DNA of 64,000 bases from Acanthosepion esculentum. Lineage: Eukaryota; Mollusca; Cephalopoda; Sepiida; Sepiidae. Both the position numbers and the translations under genes were made by a program. A model generated the notes under the pieces. The model searched no databases. It was given only the letters and a program-made list of their open reading frames with translations, and was not told where the DNA came from. The stretch covers positions 7,785,501-7,849,500 of the forward strand of contig CAXIWW010000817.1 in the NCBI GenBank assembly GCA_964036315.1. Direction: 5' to 3'. Below are positions 46,039 through 57,800 of the stretch, one piece after another (position 1 is the first letter of the stretch; each line of letters starts with the position of its first letter).

Positions 46039-49000
46039 TTCACACAAGAGCTAGGCGTATTCGGCTTGTAGCAGGCTGAGATTCCTTGTAAGGCAGTTTT
46101 GAAAAAAAGAGACAGGAGATGTCGTTTTGTAGGAGCCTAGATTGCTTTGAAGGCAGTTTTCACAAAAGAGCCAAGATACGTCGGCTCGTAGACGCCTGGG
46201 ATTTCTTGTAAATCAATTTGCACAAAAGAGCCAGGCGTATTCGGCTTGTAGCAGCCGGAGATTGCTTGTAAGGCAGTTGTCACAAAAGAGTCAGGAGAAG
46301 TCGGCTCGTAGCAGCCTGATATTGCTTGTAAGGCAGTTGCCACAAAAGAGCCAGGAGAAATTGGCTTGTCGCCGCCTGGGATTGCTTGTAAGGCAATTCG
46401 CAGAAAAAGCCAGGAGAATTCATAATGCTGCAGCCTGAGAATGCTTGTAAGGCAGATGCCACAGATGAGCCTGGGGAAATCGGTTCGAAGCAGCCTGAGA
46501 TTGCTTGTATGGCAATTGGCAAAAAAAAATCAGGAGAATTGGACTACCGGATGCCTGAGATTGCTTGTAAGGCAGTTGTCACAAAAGAGCCAGGATATGT
46601 CGATTTATAGCGGCCTGAGATTCCTTGTAAAGCAGTTTCACAAAAGAGCAAGGCGTATTCGGTTTGTAGCAGGCTGAGATTGCTTGTAAGGCAGTTTTTA
46701 AAAAAAGTGACTGTAGATGTCGTTTTGTAGCAGCGTGAGATTGCTTGTAAGGCAGTTGCCACAAATGAACCAGGAGAATTGGGTTTGCTGCAGCCTGAGA
46801 TTGCTTGTAAGGCCGTTATCACAATAGAGCCAGGAGAATTCGGCTTTTAGCAGCCTGAGATTGCTTGCAAGGCAGTTCCCACAAAAGTGCCTGGAGAAAT
46901 CGTCACGTAGCCGTCTGGGATTGCTTTAAGGCAATTGGCACAAAAATAAGTAGAATTGTGCTGGCGTCAGCCTGAGATTGCTTGCAAGACAGTTGTCGCA
47001 AAAGAGACAGGAGATGTCGATTTGTAGCGGCCTGAGATTTCTTGCAAGGCAGTCTCACAAACGAGCCAGGCGTCTTCGGCTTGTAGCGGCCTGAGATTGC
47101 TTGTAAGGCAGTTTCACAATAGAGCCAAGAGAAGTTTGCTCGTAGCAGCCTGACATTGCTTGTAAGGCAGTTGTCACAAAAGCGCCAGGAGAATTTGGCT
47201 TTTAGCAGCCTGAGATTTCTTGTAAGGCTGTTGCCACAAAAAAGCCAGGAGAAATCGGCTCGTAGACGCCTGGGATTGCTTGTAAGTTAATTCGCACAAA
47301 AAGCCAGGAGAATTCATATTGCTGCAGCCTGAGAATGCTTGTAAGGCAGATGCCAGAAATGTGCCAGGGGAAATCGGTTTGTAGCAGCCTGGGAATGCTT
47401 GTAAGACAATTATAACAAAAAGTCAGGAGAATTGGACTACCGGCAGCCTGAGATTGCTTGTAAGGCAGCTGTCACAATAGAGCCAGGAGAATTCGTCTTG
47501 TAGCAGCCTGAGATTGCTTGTAAGGCAGTTACCACAAAAGAACCAGGAGAAATCGGCACTTAGCCGCCTGGGATTGCTCTTAAGGCAATTGGCACAAAAA
47601 GTCAGGAGAATTGTGCTGGCGGAAGCCTGACATTGCTTGTAAGGCAGTTGTCACAAAAGAGAAAGGAGATATCGATACGTAGCGGCCTGAGATTGCTTGC
47701 AAGGCAGTTTCACAATAATTGCCAGGCGTATTCGGCTTGTAGCGGCCTGAGATTGCTTGTAATGCAGTTTCACAAAAGAGACAGGAGATGTCGTTTTGTA
47801 GCAGCCTGATATTACTTGTAACGCAGTTTTCACAAAAGAGCCAAGAGAAGTCGGCTCGTAGCAGCCTGACATTGCTTGTAAGGCAGTTGTCACAAAAGCG
47901 CGAGGAGAAACCGACTTGTAGCAGCCTGAGATTTCTTGTAAGGCAGCTGTCACAAAAGAGCCAGGCGTATTCGGCTTGTAGCAGCCTGAGATTGCTTGTA
48001 ATGCAGTTGCCACAAAAGAGCCAGAAGAAATCAGCCCGTAGCAGCCTGGGATGGCTTGTGAGGCAATTGGCCAAAAAGCCAGTAGAATTAGGCTTGCTGC
48101 ACCCTGAGATTGCTTGTAAGGCCAGGCGTAGACGACTTGTAGCAGTCTGAGATTACTTTTAAGGCATTTGTCAAAAAAAAGGTGATGACGGCTCGTAGAA
48201 ACCTCAGATTGCTTTTAATCAGTTGTCACAAAAGAGCCAGGAGAATTCCGCTTGTAGCAGCCTGAGATTGCTTGTAAGGCAGTTGCCACAAAAGAGCCAG
48301 GAGAAATCCGCTAGTACCAGCCTGGGATGGCTTGTAATGCAATTGGCAAAAAAGAGCCAGGAGTTCGGCTCGTAGCAGCCTGAGATTGCTTGTAAGGCAG
48401 TTGTCATAGAAGAGCCAGACTCGTAGAAGCCTGAGATTGCTTGGAAGGCAGTTGGCAGAATAGAGGCAGAAGAATTCATATTGCTGTAGCCTGAGAATGC
48501 TTGTAAGGCAGATGCCACAAATGAGCCATGGGAAATCGGTTCGTGGCAGCCTGGGATTGCTTGTATGGCAATTGGCACAAAAAATCAGGAGAATTGGACA
48601 ACCGGATGCCTGAGATTGCTTGTAAGGCAGTTGTCACAAAAGAGCCAGGATATGTCGATTTGTAGCGGCCTGAGATTGCTTGTAAGGCAGTTTCACAAAA
48701 GAGCCAGGCGTATTCGGCTTGTAAGGCAGTTTTGTCGTTTTGTAGCAATCTGAGATTGTTTTTAAGGCAGTTTTTACAAAAGAGACAAGAGAAGTCGGCT
48801 CGTAGACGCCTGGGATTGTTGTAAGGCAATTTGCACAAAAGAGCCAGGAGAATTCGGCTTGCAGCAGCCTGAGATTGCTTGGAAGGCAGTTGCCACATTT
48901 GAGCCAGGAGAAATCGGCTCGTAGACGCCTGGGATTGCTTGTAAGGCAATTGGCACAAAAAGCCAGGGGAATTAGGATTGCTGTAGACTGAGATTGCTTT

Positions 49001-52000
49001 TAAGGCAGTTGTCACAATATAACCAGGAGAATTTGGCTTATAGCAGCCTGAGATTGCTTGTAAGGAAGTTACCACAAAAGAGCCAGGAGATATCGGCACG
49101 TAACCGCCTGGTATTGTTTTTAAGGCAATTGGCACAAAAAGTCAGGAGAACTGCCCCACGGCAGCCTGAGATTGCTTGTAAGGCAGTTGTCACAAAAGAG
49201 ACAGTAGATGTCGATTTGTAGTGGCCTGAGATTGCTTGCAAGGCAGTGTCACAAAAGAGCCAGGCGTATTCGGCTTGTAGCAGCCTGAGATTGCTTGTAA
49301 GGCAGTTACCACAAAAGAATCAGGAGAAATCGGCACGTAGCCGCCTGGGATTGCTTTTAAGGCAATTGGCACAAAAAGTCAGGAGAACAGTGCTGGCGGC
49401 AGCCTGAGATTTCTTGTAAAGCAGTTGTCACAAAAGAGACAGGAGATGTCGATTTGTAGTGGCCTGATATCGCTTGCAAAGCAGTTTCACAAAAGAGCCA
49501 GGCGTATTCGGCTTGTAGCAGCCTGAGATTGCTTGTAAGGCAGTTACCACAAAAGAGCCAGGAGAAATCGGCACGTAGCCGCCTGGAATTGCTTTTAAGG
49601 CAATTGGCCCAAAAAGTCAGGAGAACTGTCCTGGCGGAAGACTGAGATTGCTTGTAAAGCAGTTGTCACAAAAGAGACAGGAGATGTCGGATTGTAGAAG
49701 CCTGACATTGCTTGTAAGGCAGTTGTCACAAAAGCGCCAGGAGAATACGTCTTGTAGCAGCCGGAGATTACTTGCAAGGCAGTTTTCACAAAAGAGCCAA
49801 GATAAGTCGGCTCGTAGCAGCCTGACATTGATTGTCAGACAGTTGTCATAAAAGCGCCAGGAGAATTCGGCTTGTAGCAGCCTGAGATTTCTTGTAAGGC
49901 AGTTGCCACAAAAGCGCCAGGAGAAATCGGCTCGTAGACGCCTGGGATTGCTTGTAAGGCAATTTGCACAAAAAGCCAGGAGAATTCATATTGCTGCAGC
50001 CTGAGAATGCTTTTAAGGCAGATGACACAGATGAGCCAGGAGAAATCGGTTCGTAGCAGCCTGGGATTGGTTGTAAGGCAATTAGCACAAAAATAAGGAG
50101 AATTGGACTAGCGTCAGCCTGAGATTGCTTGTAAGGCAGTTGTCACAAAAGAACCAGTATATGTCGATTTGTAGCGGCCAATTCGGCTTGTAGCAGGCTG
50201 AGATTGCTTGTAAGGCAGTTTTCACAAAAGAGACAAGAGATGTGGGTTTGTAGAAGCCTGAGATTGCTTGAAAGGCAGTTTTCACAAAAGAGCCAAGAGA
50301 AGTCGGCTCGTAGCAGTCTGACATTGCTTGTAAGGCAGTTTTCACAAAAGAGCCAGGAGAATCCGGGTTGTTGCAGACTGATATTGCTTGTAAGGCAGTT
50401 GCTGCAAAAGAGGCAGGAGAAATCGGCTTGTAGCAGCCTGAGATCCTTTTTAAGACAGTTTTCACAAATAGCCCGGAGAAGTGGGCCGATAGCAGCGGGA
50501 GATTGCTTGTAAGGGAGTTGTCAAAAAAGAGTCAGCAGGTGTAAGTTTGTAGAAGCCTGAGATTGCGTGTAAAGCAATTTTCACAAAAAGCCAGGGGAAA
50601 CGGGCTCGTAGCTGCGTGGAATTGCTTGTAATGAAATTGGCACAAAAATCCAAGAGAATTGGGCTTGCTGCTGTGATTGCATGTAAGGCAGTTGCTACAA
50701 AAGAGCCAGGCGTATTCGGCTTGTAGAAGCCTGAGATTGCTTGTAAGGCAGTTTACACAAGAGAGCCAAGAGAAGTCGGCTCGGAGCAGCCTTACATTGC
50801 TTGTAAGGCAGTTGTCACAAAAGAGCCAGGAGAATTCGGCTTGTAGCAGCCTGAGATGGTTTGTAAGGCAATTGGCAAAAAGCCAGTAGAATTAGGCTTG
50901 CTGAACCCTGAGATTGCTTGTAAGGCCAGGCGTAGACGGCTTGTAGTAGTCTGAGATTGCTTTTAAGGCATTTGTCAGAAAAAAAAAGATGACGGCTCGT
51001 AGAAGCCTGAGATTGCTTTTAATCAGTTGTCACAAAAGAGTCAGGAGAATTCGGCTTGTAGCAGCCTGAGATTGCTTTTAAGGCAGTTGCCACAAAAGAG
51101 CCAGGAGAAATCCGCTAGTAGAGGCTGGGATGGCTTGTAAGGCAATTGGCACAAAAGAGCCAGGAGATCGGCTCGTAGCAGCCTGAGATTGCTTGTAAGG
51201 CAGTTGTCATAGAAGAGCCAGGCTCGTAGAAGCCTGAGATTGCTTGGAAGGCAGTTGGCAGAATAGAGGCAGGAGAAATCGTCTTGTAGCAACCTGAGAT
51301 CCTTTGTAAGACAGTTTTCACAAATTGCCCGATGAAGTCGGCCCATAGCAGCCTGAAGGCAGTTTTCACAGACGAGCCAGCAGGTGTAGGCTCGTATTAG
51401 CCTGAGATCGTTGTAAGGCAGTTTTCACAAAAGAGCCAGGATATGTCGTTTTGTAGCAGCCTGAGACTGCTTGTAAGGCAGTTGCCACAAAAGAGCAAGG
51501 CGTATTCGGCTTGTAGCAGCCTGAGATTTCATGTAAGGCAGTTTTCACAAAAGTCTTAAGAGAAATCGGATCATAGCAGCCTGACATTGCTTGTAAGGCA
51601 GTTTTCACAAAAGAGCCAGTAGAATTCGTCTTGTAGCAGCCTGAGATTGCTTGTAAGGCAGTCGACACAAAAGAGCCTTGAGAAATCGGCTCGTAGCAGC
51701 CTGGGATTATTTTGTAAGGCAATTTCCAAAAAAGCCAGGAACATTGGGCTTGCTGCAGCCTGAGATTGCTTGTAAGGCAGTTGTCACGAAAGACCCAGGA
51801 GATCGAATTTTTAGCAGCCTGAGATTGCTTGTAATGCAGTTGTCTTAAAAGTGCTAGCAGGTGTAGGCTTGTAGAAGAATGAGATTGCTTGTAAGGCAAT
51901 TTTCACAAATCTCCCAGGAGAACCGGCTCGTAGAATCCTATGTTTGCGTGTAAGGCACTTTCCACAAAAAGCCAGGAGAAATGGGCTCGTAGCAGCCTGA

Positions 52001-54846
52001 GATTGCTTGTAAGGCAGGTGTCACAAAAGAGCCAGGCGTATTCGGATTGTAGCAGCCTGAGATTGCTTGTAAGGCTGTTTTCACAAAATGAGCCAGGAGA
52101 ATTGGGCTTCCTGCAGCCTGAGATTCGTTGTAAGGCAGTTGTCACAACAAGCCAGGAGAAATGGGCTCGTAGCTGCGTGGGATTGCTTGTAAGGCAAATG
52201 GCACAAAAAGCCAGGAGAATTAGCTTGCTGCAGCCTGAGATTGATTATAAGGCAGTTTTCACAAAAGAGTCAGGAGATGTCGATTTTTAGCAACCTGAGA
52301 TTGCTTGTAAGGCAGTGGTCACAAAAGAGACAGGCGTAGTCAGCTTGTAGCAGCCAGAGATTGATTTTAGCGCAGTTTTCACAGAAAAGCCAGCAGGTGT
52401 GGGCTTGTATCAGCCTGAGATTGCTTGTAAGGCAGTTTCACAAAAGAGACAGTAGATGTGGTTTTGTAGCAGCCTGATATTGCTTGTAAGGCAGTTTTCA
52501 CAAAAGAGCCATGAGAAGTCGGCTCGTGGCAGCCTGACATTGCTTGTAAGGCAGTTGTCACAAAAGCGCCAGGAGAATTCGGCTTGTAGCACCCTGAGAT
52601 TTCTTGTAAGGCAGTTGCCACAAAAGACCCAGGAGAAGTCGGCTCGTAGAAGCCTGACATTGCTTGTAAGGCAGTTTTCACAAAAGAGCCAAGAGAAGAC
52701 GGCTCGTAGCAGCCTGACATTGCTTGTAAGGCAGTTGTCACAAAAGCGCCAGGAGAATTCGGCTTGTAGCAGCCTGAGATTTCTTGTAAGGCAGTTGCCA
52801 CAAAAGAGCCAGGAGAAATCGGCTCATAGCAGACTGGGATTGCTTGTAAATCAATTGGCACAAAAAGTCAGGAGAATTGGACTAGCGGCAGCCTGAGATT
52901 GCTTGTAAGGCAGTTTCACAAAAGAGCCAGGCGTATTCGGCTTGTAGCAGGCTGAGATTGATTGTAAGGCAGTTTTTAAAAAAGAGACAAAAGATGTCGT
53001 TTTGTAGCAATCAAAGATTTTTAAAAAATGGACAAGAGAAGTTGCCTCGTAGACGCCTGGGATTGCTTGTAAGGCAATTTGCACAGAAGAGACAGGAGAA
53101 TTCGGCTTGCTGGAGCATGAGATTGCTTGTAAGGCAGTTGCCACAAATGAGCCAGGAGAAATCGGCTCGTAGCTGCCTGGGATTGGTTGTAAGGCAATTG
53201 GCACAAAAAGCCAGGAGACTTGGGATTGCTGCAGCCTGAGATTGCTTGTTAGGCAGTCGTCACAATAGAACCAGGAGAATTCGGCTTGTAGCAGCCTGAG
53301 ATTGCTTGTAAGGCAGTTTTCAAAAAAAAAACAGGAGATGTCGATTTGTAGCGGCCTGATATTACTTGTAAGGCAGCTTTCACAAAAAGCCAAGAGAAGT
53401 CGGCTGGTAGCAACCTGACATTGCTTGTAAGGCAGTTGTCACAAAAGCGCAAGGCGAATTCGGCTTGTAGCAGCCTGAGATTACTTGTAAGGCAGTTTCA
53501 CAAAAGAGCCAAGAGAAGTCGGCTCGTAGCAGCCTGACATTGCTTGTAAGGCAGTTGTCACAAAAGCGCCAGGAGAATTCGGCTTGTGTCAGCCTGAGAT
53601 TTCTTGTAAGGCAGTTGCCATAAAAGGGCCACGAGAAATCGGCTCGTAGCCGCCTGGGATTGCTTGTAAGGCAATTCGCACCAAAGCCAGGATAATTCAT
53701 ATTACTGAAGCCTGAGATTGCTTGTAAGGCAGTTGTAACAAAAGAGCCAGCATATGTCGATTTGTAGAGGCCTGAGATTGCTTGAAAGGCAGTTTCACAA
53801 AATAGCCAGGCGTATTCGGCTTGTAGCTGGCTGATATTGATTGTAAGGCAGTTTTTAAAAAAGAGACAAAAGATGTCGTTTTGTAGCAGCCTGATATTGC
53901 TTTTAAGGCAATTTTCACAAAAGAGACAAGAGAAGTCGGCTCGTAGACGCCTGGGATTGCTTGTAAGGCAATTTTCACAAAAGAGTCAGGAGAATTCGGC
54001 TTGCAGCAGCCTGAGATTGCTGATGGGGTGGGGGTTCGTCTGCGTGGGAATTTCTGGGACTGTCTCCTGGTTGGGGGTCGTCTACGTGGGACGTTCTGGG
54101 ACTGTCTCCTGGGTGGGGGTCGTCTGCATGGTACTTTCTGGTACTGGGGGTCGTCTGCGTTGGACTTTCTGGGACTGTCTCCTGCGTGGGGGGTCGTCTG
54201 CGTGGGACTTTCTTGGAGTGGGGATCGTCGCGTGGGACTTTGTGGGACTGGGAGTCGTCTCCGTGGAACTTTCTGGGACTGTCTCCTGGGTGGGGGGGTC
54301 GTCTACGTGGGACTTTCTGGGACTGTGACTCGTCTGCGTGGGACTTTCTGGGACTGGGGGTCGTCTGCGTGGGTCTTTCTGGGACTGTCTTTTGTGTGGG
54401 GGGTTGTCTGCGTGGGTCTTTCTGGGACTGTCTCCTGGGTGGGGAGTCGTCTGCGTGGGACTTTCTGAGACAGGGGTCCGTCTGGTGGGTCTTTCTGGGA
54501 TTGTCTCCTGGGTGGGGTGTCGTCTGCTTGGGACTTTCTGGGTCTGTCTCCTGGGTGGGGGGTCGTCTTCGTGGGACTTTCTGGGACTGGGGGTCGTCTG
54601 CGTGGGACTTTCTGGGACTGTCTCCTGTCTGGGAGTCGTCTGCCTGGGACTTTCTGGGACTAGGGGTCGTCTGCGTGGGAATTTCTGGGACGGTCTCATG
54701 GATGGGGGTCGTCTGCGTTGGACTTTCTGGGACTGTGAGTCGTCACCGTGGGACGTTCTGGGACTGTCTCATGGGTTGGGGGTCGTATGCCTGGGACTTT
54801 CTGGCACTGTCCCCTGGGTGGGGGTGTCATCTGCGTAGGACATTGT
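45924..54846 (+). repeat. Segmental duplication copy 2 (about 8.9 kb, A-B-A)
   Basis: This is a direct head-to-tail repeat of 35294-45923, lacking one copy of the internal 1,708-bp unit. After its right end the sequence departs from copy 1: copy 1 continues TTCTTGGACTGGGGGTC where copy 2 continues with CTGGGGGTTGACCGCG. The near identity over about 9 kb implies a very recent duplication, ongoing homogenisation, or an assembly error that repeats one locus. The 1,708-bp copy-number difference and the scattered single-base differences argue against a simple duplicated contig. Confidence 0.9.
46039..54022 (+). repeat. Satellite family B array, block 4
   Basis: The array is plus-orientation 60-bp monomers, the counterpart of block 3 minus 1,708 bp. 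It starts after GGGTGGGGCTTC with ACACAAGAGCTAGGCG and ends at GCCTGAGATTGCT before GATGGGGTGGGG. Because it matches block 3 almost base for base, it has the same damaged monomers, the four-monomer units near 49144-49620, and homology in inverse orientation to 18.6-21 kb. Minus-strand frames of 120-220 codons are identical or nearly so in both blocks, but that follows from the recent duplication and does not show selection. Confidence 0.95.
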
Positions 54847-57800
54847 GGGACTGGGGGTCGTCTGCGTGGGACTTTCTGGGACTGGGGGTTGACCGCGTGG
54901 GTCTTTCTGGGACAGTCTCCAGGGTGGGGGGTCGTCTTTTTGGGACGTTCTGGGACTGTCTCCTGGGTGGAGGGTCGTCTTCGTGGGACTTTCTCGGACT
55001 GGGGCTCGTCGGCGTGGGACTTTCTGGGACTGGGGGTCGTCTGCGTGGGACTTTCTGGGACTGTCTCCTGGGTGGGGGGTCGTCTGCGTGGGACTTTCTG
55101 GGACTGTCCCCTGGGTGGGGGTCGTCTGCGTGGCCCGTTCTGGGACTGTCTCCTGGGTAGGGGGTCGTCTGCATGGGACTTTCTGGGACTGGGGGTCGTC
55201 TGCGTATGACTTTCTGGGACTGTCTCCTGGGTGGGGGGTCGTCTGTTTGGGTCTTTCTGGGACTGTCTCCTGGGTGGGGGGTCGTCTGCGTGGGACATTC
55301 TGGGACTGGTGGTCGTCTGCGTGTGACTTTCTTGTACTGTCCCTGGGTTGGGGGTCGTCTGCGTGGGACTTTCTGGGACTGGGCGTTTTCTGCGTGGGAC
55401 TTTCTGGGACTGTCTCCTGTGTGGGGGTTCGTCTGCGTGGGACTTTCTGGGACTGGGGGTCGTCTGCGTGGGACTTTCTGGGACTGTCTCCTGGGTGGGG
55501 GTCGTCTGCATGGGACTTTCTGGGACTGGGGTTCGTCTGCGTGGGACTTTCTGGGACTGTCTCCTGGGTGGGCGGTCGTCTGCGTGGGACTTTCTGGGAC
55601 TGGGTTCGTCTGCGTAGGTCTTTCTGGGACTCTCTCCTGGGTGGGGGTCGTCTGCGTGGGATATCTGGGACTGTCTCCTGGGTGGGGGTCGTCTGCATGG
55701 GACTTTCTGGGACTGGGGTTCGTCTGCGTGGGACTTTCTGGGACTGTCTCCTGGGTGGGCGGTCGTCTGCGTGGGACTTTCTGGGACTGGGGGTCGTCTG
55801 CGTGGGTCTTCCTCGGACTGTCTCCTGACTGGGGGGTCGTCTGCGTGGAAATTTCTGTGCCTGTCTCCTCGGTGGGGGTCGTCTGCGTGGGACTTTCTGG
55901 GACTGTCTCCTGGGTGTCGTGTTGTCTGCGTGGGACTTTCTGTGACTGTCTCCTGGGTGGGGGGTCGTCTGCGTGGGACTTTCTTGGACTGGGGGTCGTC
56001 TGCGTGGGACTTTCTGGGACTGTCTCCTGGGTGGGGGTCGTCTGCGTGGGACTTTCTGGGACTGGGGGTCGTCTGCGTGGGACTTTCTGGGACTGTCTCC
56101 TGGGTGGGAGGTCGTCTGCGTGGGACTTTCTGGGACTGTCTCCTGGGTGGGTAGTCGTCTGCGTGGGACTTTCTGAGACAGGGGTTCGTCTGCGTGGGTC
56201 TTTCTGGTACTGACTCCTGGGTGGTGTTTCGTCTGCGTGGGACTTTCTGGGACTGTCTCCTTTTTCTGCGTAGGACTTTGTGGGACTGGTGGTCGTCTGC
56301 GTGGGACATTCTGGGATTGCGTGTCGTCTGCGTGGGACTTTCTGGGACTGTTTCCTGGGCGTGGAGTCGTGTGCGTGGGACTTTCTGAGACAGGGGGTCG
56401 TCTGCGTGGGTCTTTCTGGTACTCTCTCCTGGGTGGGTGGGTCCTATCCGTGGGACTTTCTGGGACTGTCTCCTGGGTGGAGAGTCCACTGCGTGGGATT
56501 TTCTGGGACTGGGTGTCGTCTGCGTGGGACTTTCTGGGACAGTGGGTCGTCTCCGTGGGACTTTCTGGGACTGTCTCATGGGTGGGTGGGTGGTCTGCGT
56601 GGGACTTTCTGGGACTGTCTCCTTGGTGGGGGCTCGTCTGCGTAGGACATTGTGGGACTGGTGGTCGTGTGCGTGGGACTTTCTGGGACTGGGGGTCGTC
56701 TGCGTGTTACTTTCTGGGACTGTCTCCTGGGTGCGGGGTCTTCTGTATGGGACTTTCTGCGTTGGTCTTTCTTGGACTCTCTCCTGGGTGGGGAGTCGTC
56801 TGCGTGGGACTTCCTGGGACTGGGGTCGTCTGCGTGGGTCTTTCTGGGACTGTCTCCTGGGTGGGGGTCCGTCGTCGTGGGACTTTCTGGGACTGACTCC
56901 TGAGTGGAGGGTCCTCTGCGTGGGATTTTTTGGGACTGGGTGTCGTCTGCGTGGGACTTTCTGGGACAGGGGGTCTTCTGCGTGGGACTTTCTTGGACTG
57001 GGGTTCGTCTTCGTGGGACATTCTGGTACTGGGGGTTGTCTGCGTGGGACTTTCAGGGACTCTCTTCTGGGTGGGGGATCGTCTGCGTGGGACTTTCTGG
57101 GACTGTCTCCTTGGTGTGGGGCGTCTGCCTGGGACATTCTGGGACTGTGGTTCGTCTGCGTGGGACTTTCTGGGACTGTCTCCATTTTCTGCGTAGGACT
57201 TTGTGGGACTGGTGGTCGTCTGCGTGGGACATTCTGGGATTGCGTGTCGTCTGCGTGGGACTTTCTGGGACTGTTTCCTGGGCGTGGAGTCGTGTGCGTG
57301 GGACTTTCTGAGACAGGGGGTCGTCTGCGTGGGTCTTTCTGGTACTCTCTCCTGGGTGGGTGGGTCCTATCCGTGGGACTTTCTGGGACTGTCTCCTGGG
57401 TGGAGAGTCCACTGCGTGGGATTTTCTGGGACTGGGTGTCGTCTGCGTGGGACTTTCTGGGACAGGGTGTCTTCTGCGTGGGACTTTCTGGGACTAGGTA
57501 GTCGTCTGCGTGGGAATTTCTGGTAATGTCTCCTTGGTTGGGGGCGTCTGCGTGGGACTTTCTGGGACAGTGGGTCGTCTCCGTGGGACTTTCTGGGACT
57601 GTCTCATGGGTGGGTGGGTGGTCTGCGTGGGACTTTCTGGGACTGTCTCCTTGGTGGGGGCTCGTCTGCGTAGGACATTGTGGGACTGGTGGTCGTGTGC
57701 GTGGGACTTTCTGGGACTGGGGGTCGTCTGCGTGTTACTTTCTGGGACTGTCTCCTGGGTGCGGGGTCTTCTGTATGGGACTTTCTGCGTTGGTCTTTCT

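Noticed and set aside
35294..54846. The two near-identical copies as a plain assembly duplication
   Set aside because: Not fully excluded, but scattered substitutions, a homopolymer change and a 1,708-bp copy-number difference make two real loci more likely. Long-read evidence would decide.
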